A stretch of DNA of 64,000 bases from Bacteroidota bacterium (GCA_027484685.1 JAIXSO010000060.1:1-64000), one strand, 5' to 3'. Numbered from the stretch's first letter, positions 8,740 to 18,000 are shown. The notes: generated by a model not told the origin, from the sequence alone. Program-made: numbers and translations.

Positions 8740-9509
8740 ATACTAATCCTTTGCCTAACTGTTTCGTATAAAGCTATACCCGCAGCCACACTTACATTAA
8801 GCGATTGTACGCCAAACTCTAAAGGTATTTTAGCCATTTCGGTACATTTTTTTATAATATCAGGACTAATACCTGTTTCTTCATTACCCATAATAATAGC
8901 TACAGGCACAGTCAAATCTATTTCATGAAAATTCTTTTTGGCTTTTTCGCTACAAGCTATGGTTAATACGCCACTTTGATTTAATAATTCCATTACCGTT
9001 TTGTAGTTTTTTTCGCGGCAAATAGGAATATGCATCAATGCCCCTGCCGATGTTTTTACAGCATCTTCGTTAATGGGTGCATTATCGTTAGTTGGAATTA
9101 CAATGGCATTTACACCTGCGCAATAAGCCGAACGCGCAATGGCTCCAAGGTTACGCACATCGGTAATTCTATCAAGCACCAATATAAAAGGAGTTTTTCC
9201 TTCTTCAAAAAGTTGCGGAATAATGTCTTCAATTTTTTGAAAAGTAATAGGCGATAAATAAGCCATTACTCCTTGGTGATTTTTTTGCTGTAAAAAAGTA
9301 AACTTTTCCTTTGGCGCATACTGAAAAGGCACATCCAATTCCTTGCATTTTTTTAAAATATCGCTCAATAAATCGCTTTTAACTGCTTGTTGAACTATAA
9401 TTTTATTGATGTCTTTGCCGGCCATTAATGCTTCTAAAACTGCATGTTGGCCGTATATTAACTGACTTGTATCTACTGGTTTTGGATTGTGTTTTGGGTA
9501 AAATGCCAT
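8736..9509 (-). CDS. rlmB: 23S rRNA (guanosine-2'-O-)-methyltransferase RlmB
   Basis: A protein of 257 residues in the TrmH/SpoU family. It transfers a methyl group from SAM to the 2'-O of a guanosine in 23S rRNA (G2251 in E. coli). The N-terminal L30e-like substrate-binding domain begins LIYGQHAVLEALMAG. The SPOUT catalytic domain shows motif 1 (LVLDRITDVRNLGAIARSA), motif 2 (VAIIMGNEETGIS) and motif 3 (LNVSVAAGIALYETVRQ), which form the SAM-binding knot. Length is standard. It is convergent with the MgtC-like gene, their stop codons overlapping. Confidence 0.92.
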   Translation of the reverse strand: MAFYPKHNPKPVDTSQLIYGQHAVLEALMAGKDINKIIVQQAVKSDLLSDILKKCKELDVPFQYAPKEKFTFLQQKNHQGVMAYLSPITFQKIEDIIPQLFEEGKTPFILVLDRITDVRNLGAIARSAYCAGVNAIVIPTNDNAPINEDAVKTSAGALMHIPICREKNYKTVMELLNQSGVLTIACSEKAKKNFHEIDLTVPVAIIMGNEETGISPDIIKKCTEMAKIPLEFGVQSLNVSVAAGIALYETVRQRISI

Positions 9510-9595
9510 AACTGCAAATAAAAGCTTTTTAAACCTATTTAAGGCTTTAAAAATTAAACCTTAATTTCTATCATTGCCAACCCAAAAATATACTC

Positions 9596-10108
9596 ATGGA
9601 AACTAAAATGGTAATTTGTACTCAAAAGCACAGAGCGGTATTAACCGATATTGGTGCTACTACTTTTTACGATTCGTATAGGCACGAAAATACCGAAGCA
9701 GATATGCAAGATTATATTGCTAATACTTATACTATTGAAAAATTAGCTCAAAATATAAGTAACCCAAACATAGTTTATTTTTTGGCTTACAACCATTTAG
9801 GCGATGTAGGATACATCAAACTTTTATTGAACCAAACCAACGAAAAACTACAAGGCACAAGTGCTGAGATAGAAAAAATATATGTACGTCAAGCTTTTCA
9901 TGGCAAAGGTGTAGCTCAGCAATTAATGCAGTTTGCCATTGATTATTGTAAACAACAAAATTATAATAATTTGTACCTTGGTGTTTGGCAAGAAAACCAC
10001 AAAGCCCTTAAATTTTACGGTAAAGTAGGCTTTAAAACCTTCGATACGCGTACCTTTCAGCTTGGCGAAAGGCTTTGCGATGACTACATGCTTAACTTGG
10101 AGTTATAA
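9596..10108 (+). CDS. GNAT family N-acetyltransferase
   Basis: A protein of 170 residues with a single GNAT fold. The acetyl-CoA pyrophosphate-binding motif is seen in IEKIYVRQAFHGKGVAQQLM (Q/R-x-x-G-x-G type), followed by NNLYLGVWQENHKALKFYGKVGF, typical of motif B. The pattern resembles spermidine/polyamine-type or ribosomal-protein acetyltransferase relatives, but the substrate cannot be told. It stands alone, 86 nt from the divergent rlmB start. Confidence 0.85.
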   Translation: METKMVICTQKHRAVLTDIGATTFYDSYRHENTEADMQDYIANTYTIEKLAQNISNPNIVYFLAYNHLGDVGYIKLLLNQTNEKLQGTSAEIEKIYVRQAFHGKGVAQQLMQFAIDYCKQQNYNNLYLGVWQENHKALKFYGKVGFKTFDTRTFQLGERLCDDYMLNLEL

Positions 10109-10566
10109 ATTATATTTAAAACAAAACAATAATTATCAAATTGAAAAGAGCAATTCATATCTAAAAGTTTTGAAAGTATAAGTGGGATGGAAAAATATCC
10201 AATAATTTGAAGAGCTTCAATAAATTAAATAAATGACTCCAACGGAGTCAAATGTTTATAGAAAATACTAAAAAAAACATGCGACCCCAACGGGGTCGAA
10301 CACACGAACAAATTTAAATTTCTATAAACATTTGACCTTTTTAAGGTCAAGAAATTCACATTGAAATGAGGGTTCAACATGCAAATGTGATTGGGAGTTT
10401 TTTTTCGTAAAGTCCCACTTTGCGGGATTGCATACTTTTTTAGCAATGAAAAAAGTATGAAGAATAAAAATAGAGAGCCTAAAAGGAGAAATTTTTTTCC
10501 AAAAACCAAAATCTTTGTAGTTAATTTGGTTAGAAATAAATCGAGTAAATTTCCTTAACTTCAAAC
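10109..10566. repeat. Gene-free stretch with three REP-like palindromes
   Basis: Three short perfect hairpins occur: GACTCCAACGGAGTC (10235-10249), CGACCCCAACGGGGTCG (10282-10298) and TTGACCTTTTTAAGGTCAA (10332-10350). The outer pair are joined by an inverted ATGTTTATAGAAA / TTTCTATAAACAT (10252-10264 and 10319-10331). This looks like a dispersed palindromic intergenic repeat of Bacteroidota. Open frames across it are shadows made of these repeats. Confidence 0.6.
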
Positions 10567-11124
10567 TTACAAGCTTATCTTTAACATAATAGCCAATTTT
10601 AACACCGCTGCTACACTCATACTATCCGTAATTTCGCCATTCATTACCATTTTATAAACTTCGGTAAAAGGTAGTTTTTTAATTTGCAACTGCTCTGTAT
10701 CTTCGGGTTCGGCTTCTTTTTGGGTTAAACCTTTTGCTGTAAATATTATTGCCAATTCATCGCTTACCGAATTACTCAAGTGCATTTGCAAAATTTCGGT
10801 CCAGTCATTAGCTTCTAAACCGCATTCTTCCAAAAGTTCACGTTTAGCACTATCAATTGGCGGAACGCCTAATATGCCTCCACCTTCCGGAATTTCCCAG
10901 CTGTATTTATTTAACGGATATCGGTATTGGCCAATTAACCAAGTATTATTGTTTTCGTCAAGCGGAATAATGCCTATGGCTAGGTTTTTATAATGCACTT
11001 TGCCATAAATACCATTGTTACCACTTGGGTTTATCACTTCATGATGTTCAACTTCTATCCAGTTGTTTTCATAAGCAGTTTTTATGCTTTTTGTTTTCCA
11101 AGGATTAAATTTTTCGTCAATCAT
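10567..11124 (-). CDS. Nudix hydrolase, ADP-ribose pyrophosphatase-like
   Basis: A protein of 185 residues from ATG at 11124 (MIDEKFNPWK); an upstream TTG is less likely. It probably hydrolyses a nucleoside diphosphate linked to another moiety, as ADP-sugar pyrophosphatases do. The Nudix box reads GGGILGVPPIDSAKRELLEECGL. The RELLEECG core is intact, but the first Glu of G-x5-E is replaced by Val. WEIPEGG and the preceding IGQYRYPL fit the NudF/ADPRase-like subgroup. It starts 6 nt after the stop of the upstream lipoprotein gene, so the two probably form an operon. Confidence 0.85.
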   Translation of the reverse strand: MIDEKFNPWKTKSIKTAYENNWIEVEHHEVINPSGNNGIYGKVHYKNLAIGIIPLDENNNTWLIGQYRYPLNKYSWEIPEGGGILGVPPIDSAKRELLEECGLEANDWTEILQMHLSNSVSDELAIIFTAKGLTQKEAEPEDTEQLQIKKLPFTEVYKMVMNGEITDSMSVAAVLKLAIMLKISL

Positions 11125-11130
11125 TTGCAA

Positions 11131-11895
11131 TTATTTTTTTAGTAAAGTTTTCCAAACAACTCCTTTTTCGTAAAAAGGCTTGCAGTCTTTACATTCAGTG
11201 TTGATGGTGGTGTATAGTTTTAACGTATCTTGGCTAAACTTCCAAATGGTAAGTCTTTTAGCTTTGTTTTTTAAATGAGTAAATTCCATTAAATTATCCT
11301 CACTCATTCCAGAGTAATCGTTATTTATAAATGTTTGGTAATTGGTAAATTCCTTAAAGCCTTTTGCTTCGTTAAATCCTGTAAATGAAACAGTTTTGTT
11401 GGTTTCTAAATCAGTAAATTGGTGTTCAAATAGGTTTTTATTTATTTGGTATTTTATAGCCGGAAGGTCAATATTTACTTTAACTATTGGGTTATTAGGC
11501 ACTTTAATAAAGTAAAAAGGTTTTCCTGCTGCCGAATCGTAGTAAGTTAATTTATTATCGGCTGTTAAAAATAAATTGCTGTGCGGCATGTGCGATAGGT
11601 GTTCTAAAGACATTTCAGTTTCCGAAATACTATCACATTTGGTTTTCCAATATTCAAAATCGCCATTTACTATGGTTACACTATCCGATTTTGGCGTTAT
11701 AATTATTTCAGAACAAAAAAACTGTTTGTGTCCTAAAATACTTTTGGTGCTATCAGCGTAATTTAATAAACTTTCTAAAAGCCAATGTCCGTAAATTTCG
11801 GGTTTTACCTTTTCTTCTACTTTTTTATTTTCGCCACAATTGGCTATAAATAAAATAGTTATAGTTAGTAATATAATTTGTTTTTTTAATTGCAT
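11131..11895 (-). CDS. Lipoprotein of unknown function
   Basis: A protein of 254 residues with a lipoprotein signal (LLTITILFIANCGENKK, Cys20). The mature part starts with charged residues and a HWLLESLLNY segment, recalling small ligand-binding lipocalin-like folds. A CKDCKPFYEKGVVW motif near the C-terminus holds two cysteines. I do not recognise the family. It is the first gene of a pair with the Nudix hydrolase. Confidence 0.65.
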   Translation of the reverse strand: MQLKKQIILLTITILFIANCGENKKVEEKVKPEIYGHWLLESLLNYADSTKSILGHKQFFCSEIIITPKSDSVTIVNGDFEYWKTKCDSISETEMSLEHLSHMPHSNLFLTADNKLTYYDSAAGKPFYFIKVPNNPIVKVNIDLPAIKYQINKNLFEHQFTDLETNKTVSFTGFNEAKGFKEFTNYQTFINNDYSGMSEDNLMEFTHLKNKAKRLTIWKFSQDTLKLYTTINTECKDCKPFYEKGVVWKTLLKK

Positions 11896-11946
11896 TGGGG
11901 TGTTTGTATTTAATCAAAAATACAAAGGTTCAATTACTTAAGTAAA

Positions 11947-12798
11947 TTACTTTTGAACAATTAAGTTGTCAATTAAGCGCACCTCTCCACAAAAAACAGC
12001 AGTTACAATTACAGCTTCGGTATATTGATTAGAATGGCCAAATAGTTTTTCTAAAGTAATGTGGTTACAAATATCAAAATATTCAATCGTAAGGCTTTTT
12101 TCGTTAGTAATCAAACTTTTAGCATTTTCTAAAAGTTCTGCAATGGTAAATTTACCCCAATTATCATTTACCCAAAATAATGCTTTTGAAATAGCTAGTG
12201 CTTCAGTTTGTTGTAATGCGTTCAAACGTGTATTTCGGCTACTCATGGCCAAGCCATCCGTTTGCCTGATAGTTGGTTCTATAAAAAGTTCAATATCGTT
12301 GTAGTGCCTGTTAATCAATTCATTCACTACCATACATTGTTGGTAATCTTTTTGCCCAAAAAAGGTTTTATTGGGTTTAATAATGTCAAATAATTTAGAA
12401 ACAATAGTTATTACACCATCAAAATGGCCTGGGCGTTTTTCTCCTTCAAAAACTTGTGTAATAGGGCCATAATCCTCGGTATTTTTGCCTTGTCCGTTTG
12501 GATACATTTCTAAAACACTAGGCATAAAAAGTACATCGCAATTAACCGATGCCAAAAGTTTCATATCATCGGCCGCAGTTCTTGGATATTTATCTAAATC
12601 TGCCGCATTATTAAATTGAGTTGGATTAACAAAAATACTGCAAATAGTTAGGTCGGTTTCGGCTAAAGATTTTTCAATTAATGAAATATGTCCACGATGT
12701 AATGCACCCATTGTTGGAACAAATCCGATGCTTTTTCCACTACCTTTTTCGTAATTTAGGTAGGTTTGAAGTTCATTTATAGTTTTAAATACAATCAC
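11947..12798 (-). CDS. panC: Pantothenate synthetase
   Basis: A protein of 283 residues. It condenses pantoate and beta-alanine with ATP to give pantothenate for CoA synthesis. Signatures are GFVPTMGALHRGHISLIEKS (the HxGH nucleotide motif), SIFVNPTQFN, GQKDYQQCMV and SSRNTRLN. The start is set at GTG 12798 (read MIVFKTINELQ), because the family begins there. The frame stays open to ATG 12888, but that 30-residue extension is not family-like and would overlap the divergent promoter at 12878-12885. Confidence 0.92.
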   Translation of the reverse strand: MIVFKTINELQTYLNYEKGSGKSIGFVPTMGALHRGHISLIEKSLAETDLTICSIFVNPTQFNNAADLDKYPRTAADDMKLLASVNCDVLFMPSVLEMYPNGQGKNTEDYGPITQVFEGEKRPGHFDGVITIVSKLFDIIKPNKTFFGQKDYQQCMVVNELINRHYNDIELFIEPTIRQTDGLAMSSRNTRLNALQQTEALAISKALFWVNDNWGKFTIAELLENAKSLITNEKSLTIEYFDICNHITLEKLFGHSNQYTEAVIVTAVFCGEVRLIDNLIVQK

Positions 12799-12877
12799 TT
12801 GAATTTGATTTACAGCACTTTGGCTATTTTTCCTATTTTTTTTGTGCCCAATATTAATCAATATATTAACATTATCG

Positions 12878-12885
12878 TAAATTTG
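12878..12885 (+). promoter_or_regulatory. TAnnTTTG -7 element for the GT5-like gene
   Basis: TAAATTTG matches the Bacteroidota -7 consensus and lies 28 nt before the ATG at 12914. No good TTTG is seen at the -33 position. Confidence 0.4.
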
Positions 12886-12913
12886 CATACTTTTTTAAAA
12901 AGAAAGTTTTAGT

Positions 12914-13729
12914 ATGGCTAAGAAAAAAGTTCTTTTTATTTCATCAGAAATGACACCTTACTTGCAAGTTACCAATGTTGGTGAATTGGCAAGAAGATTA
13001 CCACAAGCAATTCAGGAAAAAAACAATGAAATACGTGTTTTGATGCCTCGTTTTGGTTGTATTAATGAAAGACGAAATAAATTACACGAAGTGGTTCGCT
13101 TATCAGGTATTAATATTACTATTGATGACAACGATAATCCACTTACAATTAAAGTAGCATCGCTTCAAGAAGCAAAAATGCAAGTTTACTTTTTAGATAA
13201 TGAAGATTATTTTCATCGTAAGTTTGTGTTTGCCAATGATAAAAATGTTTTTTACGATGACAATGATGAACGCACCATTTTCTTTTGTAAAGGAGCTTTG
13301 GAAACTGTTAAAAAACTAGGCTGGCAGCCCGATATTATTCACTGCCAAGGTTGGATGACAAGTTTAATTCCATTGTATTTAAAAACTATTTATAAAGATG
13401 AACCAGTTTTTAGAAATGCAAAAGTGGTTTACTCAGTATTCGAAAATCAATTTGAAGAAAATTTAGGGAAAGATTTTGCTCGCAAGGCAGGCTTAAACGA
13501 AATTGACAATAAACAAGTTGCTTCGTTGGCTAAATCAGACAGTAATGCATTGTATATTACAGGAATAACTCATGCTGACGCAATAGTAAAAGCCAGTGCT
13601 GATATTGATGCCGAAGTAGCTAAATTTATCAAGAAGCAAAAAGGTAAGTTAATGCACGAGCATGTAGAAGGCATGTATGGCGAAGCTTACGATAATTTAT
13701 ACGAAGAATTACTACAAAGTCAAAATTAA
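12914..13729 (+). CDS. Glycogen/starch synthase N-domain-like protein (GT5 half)
   Basis: A protein of 271 residues that aligns by eye to the N-terminal Rossmann domain of GT5 glycogen synthases: KKVLFISSEMTPYLQV, VLMPRFGCINERR, DDNDERTIFFCKGALE and QPDIIHCQGWMTSLIPLYL. Full-length GlgA has about 480 residues and a second GT-B domain; that domain is absent. The ADP-glucose-binding KxGGL motif near the N-terminus is replaced by VTNVGEL. The protein is therefore unlikely to be a working glycogen synthase. It is divergent from panC and directly upstream of DUF4270. Confidence 0.8.
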   Translation: MAKKKVLFISSEMTPYLQVTNVGELARRLPQAIQEKNNEIRVLMPRFGCINERRNKLHEVVRLSGINITIDDNDNPLTIKVASLQEAKMQVYFLDNEDYFHRKFVFANDKNVFYDDNDERTIFFCKGALETVKKLGWQPDIIHCQGWMTSLIPLYLKTIYKDEPVFRNAKVVYSVFENQFEENLGKDFARKAGLNEIDNKQVASLAKSDSNALYITGITHADAIVKASADIDAEVAKFIKKQKGKLMHEHVEGMYGEAYDNLYEELLQSQN

Positions 13730-13741
13730 AACCTTACCGCT

Positions 13742-15067
13742 ATCAAACATTTAATCGTTTTTTTGAGTGTAATTGCACTTACTTATTCTTCTTGTAAAAA
13801 GGATACCAATACCCTTGCGGTTGATTTTATTAATCCTGACTCAACTTTTAATGGAAGTTTTGAAACTGTGGGTCTTAATGCTTACACAGCTCCAAATGAT
13901 TCATTACCAACTCATACTCAATCTTTGTACATTTTAGGTGCCATTAACGACCCCATTTTTGGAAAGTCATCAGCCGAAATTGTTACATCATATTCAATTC
14001 CTAATACAGCGGCTTCGTTTTCGTTAGGTAATAATGCTGTGGTTGATTCGGTAGTTTTACAATTGCGTATAGGAAACGATTCAACTTGGATTGGTGATGT
14101 AAATGCCATACATGATATAAAAGTGTATGAAATGACCGAAAAGTTAAGTTACGATTCGGTTTATTATTCTAATAGAAATTATTCAAAATCTCCTACCGCA
14201 GTAGGAAGTTATAATCAAAAATTTTCACCAACTGATAGTATTTCAAATACTTATTTTTACAGTTCGGTTAAAATTCCACCTTGTATACGAATAAAATTAA
14301 ATGATGATTTTAGACAAAAGCTGCAAAATGCAAATACGTTTAGTTCATCTGATTTTTATGACCTTTACAAAGGTTTTGCTATAGTTGATGAAAGCAATTT
14401 TGGTGTTGGCCAAGGTGGATTTTGGTATTTGAATTTAAATTCATCTTACACTAGCATGGTAGTTTACTATAGAAATGATACTACTAGATTAAGAACTGAA
14501 TTTCCTATAGTTATAGGAAATGGTAGGTATAATAAATATAATTTGAGCAGCAAAGACTTAACTCAACCTAAAACAACACGTTTTACTCCTTCTCAACAGC
14601 GTGATACTTGTTATTTGCAATCAATGGGAGGTACACGTGTAAGGGTTTTTATTCCTGATTCTATTTTAAACAGATTGGCAGCCACTCCTCAACTAGGAAT
14701 TCAAAAGGCCGAAATTGTGGTAAGAGCTATGGATGGTTTTAGCTCTGATATTTTTAAAATACCCAATCAGTTAACCTTACTTTCTATGGATTCTTTAGGT
14801 AGAAGTGCTTTAACGTTAGATTCATATACCGAAAGTTTACTCTACGTTGGAGGTAATGTTTATAATGGCGAGTATCGATTTAATATTGCTCGTGAGTTAA
14901 ATGATATTCTGAGAAATTTGAGAAATGGAAAAGGTAATACACATTATGGATTAAGTATTATTGTTCCAAATAGCACCTTAAATTCTATTTTTCAAACAAC
15001 AGGAAGGCGAGTGGTTTTAAATACTAAAAATTTGAAACTAAATTTAAATTATACAGTTATAAAATAA
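13742..15067 (+). CDS. DUF4270 domain lipoprotein
   Basis: About 440 residues, with a lipoprotein signal whose Cys lies in LTYSSCKK. The start is uncertain. Between the in-frame stop of the previous gene (13727-13729) and the signal there is no ATG or GTG. Reading from ATC at 13742 gives (M)KHLIVFLSVIALTYSSC, a perfect signal peptide; the first conventional alternative, TTG at 13763, leaves it too short. The mature part matches DUF4270: repeated Asp/Asn-rich beta segments such as DSVVLQLRIG, NDPIFGKSSAEI and GLSIIVPNS. The role is unknown; the protein is probably exposed at the outer membrane. Confidence 0.8.
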   Translation: MKHLIVFLSVIALTYSSCKKDTNTLAVDFINPDSTFNGSFETVGLNAYTAPNDSLPTHTQSLYILGAINDPIFGKSSAEIVTSYSIPNTAASFSLGNNAVVDSVVLQLRIGNDSTWIGDVNAIHDIKVYEMTEKLSYDSVYYSNRNYSKSPTAVGSYNQKFSPTDSISNTYFYSSVKIPPCIRIKLNDDFRQKLQNANTFSSSDFYDLYKGFAIVDESNFGVGQGGFWYLNLNSSYTSMVVYYRNDTTRLRTEFPIVIGNGRYNKYNLSSKDLTQPKTTRFTPSQQRDTCYLQSMGGTRVRVFIPDSILNRLAATPQLGIQKAEIVVRAMDGFSSDIFKIPNQLTLLSMDSLGRSALTLDSYTESLLYVGGNVYNGEYRFNIARELNDILRNLRNGKGNTHYGLSIIVPNSTLNSIFQTTGRRVVLNTKNLKLNLNYTVIK

Positions 15068-15085
15068 GTAGTTTCAAAATTTATT

Positions 15086-16123
15086 GTGATAATTCAACTA
15101 AGCCAACATGCCGGTGCTAATCAAATTAGCAGTATAAAAACCTTTTTCCAACAAAAAGGCGTAGAGTTTTTTTTTCAAGACTTCAATAACCAATTTATAG
15201 TTCCTTCATTTAATGATGAAGCTGCTTTAAAACAATTTGATATTATTAAGTCTGTAATTGATATTAAAACGCCCTACCAACTTTCATCAAAAAATTACAA
15301 AACCAAAACCACTTTTAATGTAAATGGTGTAGAAATTGGTGGCGAAGATTTAAATTTAATAGCCGGTCCTTGTTCGGTTGAAACAGAAGAGCAAATTTTT
15401 AGTGTTGCAGCTTTTTTAAACTCGCAAGGCATAAAATTTATTAGAGGTGGAGCTTTTAAACCACGTACTTCTCCTTACAACTTTAGAGGTTTAGGTAATG
15501 ATGGATTAAAACTAATTCGCCAAGCTGCCAATAAGTACAACTTGCGTGTTGTTACCGAATTAATGGATTTAAGCAATTTAGATGAAGTATATAATCATAC
15601 AGATATTATCCAAATTGGTGCAAGAAACATGAGCAATTTTTCCTTATTGGCTGAGTTGGGAAAAACCCGCAAACCAATTATGTTAAAACGCGGAATGAGT
15701 GCAAAAGCAACAGAATGGCTTTTAGCTGCTGATTATTTGCTTTGCGGTGGTAACGAAAATGTGATTTTGTGTGAACGCGGAATAAGAAGTTTTGATATGC
15801 AAAGTCGAAATGTATTTGATTTAGGAGTTATTCCTTTAATGCAATCGCTTTCGCACTTACCAGTTTTTGCAGACCCAAGCCATGGTGTAGGAAAAGCAGC
15901 TTTTGTAAATAAAATGGGTTTGGCAGCCATAGCTGCAGGAGCCGATGGTTTAATGATTGAAGTACATCCAAATCCTGAAAAGGCTTTAAGTGATGGAGAG
16001 CAAGCATTAACCTTTAACGAATTTAGCGATTTTATTGCAGCTTCTAAGCCATTACTGAATGCTATCAATAAAGGAGCTGACTTTGTTAACAATAATAAAA
16101 TTTTAAAATTAGAATCTTTTTAA
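15086..16123 (+). CDS. aroF: 3-deoxy-7-phosphoheptulonate synthase (DAHP synthase)
   Basis: A protein of 345 residues that condenses phosphoenolpyruvate and erythrose 4-phosphate, the first step of the shikimate pathway. It is the type I-beta form: an N-terminal ferredoxin-like domain (residues 1-75), then the barrel with LIAGPCSVETEEQ, GGAFKPRTSPYNFRGLG, ENVILCERGIRSF and VFADPSHGVGK (metal and substrate residues). The start is GTG at 15086 (MIIQLSQ), 18 nt after the DUF4270 stop. glmS follows 16 nt downstream, so the three genes may be cotranscribed. The gene symbol is used for function; paralogue naming differs between species. Confidence 0.92.
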   Translation: MIIQLSQHAGANQISSIKTFFQQKGVEFFFQDFNNQFIVPSFNDEAALKQFDIIKSVIDIKTPYQLSSKNYKTKTTFNVNGVEIGGEDLNLIAGPCSVETEEQIFSVAAFLNSQGIKFIRGGAFKPRTSPYNFRGLGNDGLKLIRQAANKYNLRVVTELMDLSNLDEVYNHTDIIQIGARNMSNFSLLAELGKTRKPIMLKRGMSAKATEWLLAADYLLCGGNENVILCERGIRSFDMQSRNVFDLGVIPLMQSLSHLPVFADPSHGVGKAAFVNKMGLAAIAAGADGLMIEVHPNPEKALSDGEQALTFNEFSDFIAASKPLLNAINKGADFVNNNKILKLESF

Positions 16124-16139
16124 TAATATTGCCCTAATT

Positions 16140-17981
16140 ATGTGTGGAATAGTAGCTTATATAGGCCATAGAGAGGCCTGCCCAATTGTACTAAAAGGGT
16201 TAAAACGTTTAGAATATCGCGGTTACGATAGCGCTGGTGTAGCTTTACTTGACGATAGTAAAGAATTTAAAGTTTATAAAAAAACTGGAAAAGTTGCAGA
16301 TTTAGAAGCCTCAATTGGTAGTCAAAGTACTACAGCCCATACTGGTATGGGTCATACTCGTTGGGCTACTCATGGTGCTCCAAACGATTTAAATGCGCAT
16401 CCACATTTAAGTGGTAATGGCGAATTTGCAATAATTCATAATGGAATTATTGAAAATTATGCTTCGTTGAAGGAAATGCTCACCAAACGTGGACATGAAT
16501 TTAAAAGTGAAACTGATACGGAAGTATTAATTCATTTAATTGAAGAAATTTACAAAAATAATGAAGTAAGCTTTGAAGAAGCAGTTCGTATGAGTTTAAC
16601 ACAAGTCATTGGTGCATACGCAATTGTTATTTTAAGTAAAAAAGATCCTAATTACTTAATTGGTGCCCGAAAAGGTAGCCCAATGGTTTTAGGTATTGGC
16701 GATGGAGAGCACTTTATAGCAAGTGATGCAACTCCAATTGTAGAATATACCAGAAATGTAGTTTATTTAAATGATGGAGAAATTGCTATTATCAAAGGAA
16801 CTGATTTAACCATAAAGACCATTGATAATACCATCAAAACACCTTATATACATGAATTAGAAATTAATTTGGAGAGTATAGAAAAAGGTGGTTATGAGCA
16901 TTTTATGATGAAAGAAATTTTTGAACAACCTCGTTCAATCCTTGATTCATACCGTGGTAGAATTCACATGAATGAAGGCCTAATTACAATGGCTGGTATA
17001 GATAAATTTGAAGATAAATTTAAAAATATCAAACGTATTATCATTGTAGGTTGTGGTACTTCATGGCATGCAGGTTTAGTTGGAGAATATTTATTTGAAG
17101 ATTTTGCAAGAATTCCTGTTGAAGTAGAATACGCTTCGGAATTTAGATATAGAAATCCAGTTTTAGATGAAAACGATTTTGTAATTGCTATATCTCAAAG
17201 CGGTGAAACTGCCGATACATTAGCAGCATTAGAGTTGGCAAAAAGCAGAGGTGCAACCATTTTTGGAGTTTGTAATGTGGTTGGTTCATCCATTCCACGT
17301 TTAACCGATGCTGGTGCTTACACGCATGCTGGTCCTGAAATTGGTGTGGCTTCAACCAAAGCATTTACTGCTCAGGTTACTGCTTTAACTTTAATGGCAT
17401 TATCTATTGGTCAAAAACGTGGTACTTTAACCACGCAACGTTTACGCGAAATGATTGCAGAAATTGAAACAGTTCCTGCAAAAATTGAAGCAGCACTAAA
17501 ATCGAATGATATGATTAAGGAGCTAGCTAAAGAATATAAAGATGCTAAAAACTTCTTATATTTAGGTCGTGGTTACGGTTTTCCAGTTGCTTTAGAAGGT
17601 GCTTTAAAATTGAAAGAAATTTCATACATACATGCAGAAGGTTACCCTGCTGCTGAAATGAAACACGGACCTATTGCTTTAATTGACGAAGAAATGCCAG
17701 TAGTAGTTATTGCTACTCAAAATGCCAATTACGAAAAAGTAGTAAGCAATATTCAAGAGGTAAAAGCACGTAAAGGAAAAGTTATTGCAATAGCAACCGA
17801 AGGCGATAAACATGTAGCTGAAATGGCTGATCATGTTATTTATATTCCAGCTTGCGAAGAATCAATGTTACCATTAATTGCTACCATTCCATTACAATTA
17901 CTAAGTTACCACATTGCCGTTTTACGCGAGTGTAACGTAGATCAACCTCGTAACTTGGCTAAGTCAGTTACTGTTGAATAA
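16140..17981 (+). CDS. glmS: Glutamine-fructose-6-phosphate aminotransferase
   Basis: A protein of 613 residues. It makes glucosamine 6-phosphate from fructose 6-phosphate and glutamine, opening amino-sugar and cell-wall synthesis. The class II glutaminase domain has the nucleophilic Cys2 (MCGIVAYIG) and YRGYDSAG. Two SIS sugar-isomerase domains follow (IIVGCGTSWHAG, ISQSGETADTLAALELAK, GRGYGFPVALEGALKLKE). The family C-terminus is DQPRNLAKSVTVE. Length and domain order are complete. No glmS ribozyme is seen in the 16 nt upstream. Confidence 0.97.
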   Translation: MCGIVAYIGHREACPIVLKGLKRLEYRGYDSAGVALLDDSKEFKVYKKTGKVADLEASIGSQSTTAHTGMGHTRWATHGAPNDLNAHPHLSGNGEFAIIHNGIIENYASLKEMLTKRGHEFKSETDTEVLIHLIEEIYKNNEVSFEEAVRMSLTQVIGAYAIVILSKKDPNYLIGARKGSPMVLGIGDGEHFIASDATPIVEYTRNVVYLNDGEIAIIKGTDLTIKTIDNTIKTPYIHELEINLESIEKGGYEHFMMKEIFEQPRSILDSYRGRIHMNEGLITMAGIDKFEDKFKNIKRIIIVGCGTSWHAGLVGEYLFEDFARIPVEVEYASEFRYRNPVLDENDFVIAISQSGETADTLAALELAKSRGATIFGVCNVVGSSIPRLTDAGAYTHAGPEIGVASTKAFTAQVTALTLMALSIGQKRGTLTTQRLREMIAEIETVPAKIEAALKSNDMIKELAKEYKDAKNFLYLGRGYGFPVALEGALKLKEISYIHAEGYPAAEMKHGPIALIDEEMPVVVIATQNANYEKVVSNIQEVKARKGKVIAIATEGDKHVAEMADHVIYIPACEESMLPLIATIPLQLLSYHIAVLRECNVDQPRNLAKSVTVE

Positions 17982-18000
17982 ATATTATTTTTAAAAAATC

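Noticed and set aside
10225-10564. Small ORFs on the minus strand
   Set aside because: They run through the palindromic repeats and their translations show no domain, signal or codon pattern.
16124-16139. glmS ribozyme
   Set aside because: Only 16 nt separate the DAHP synthase stop from glmS and no ribozyme core is present.
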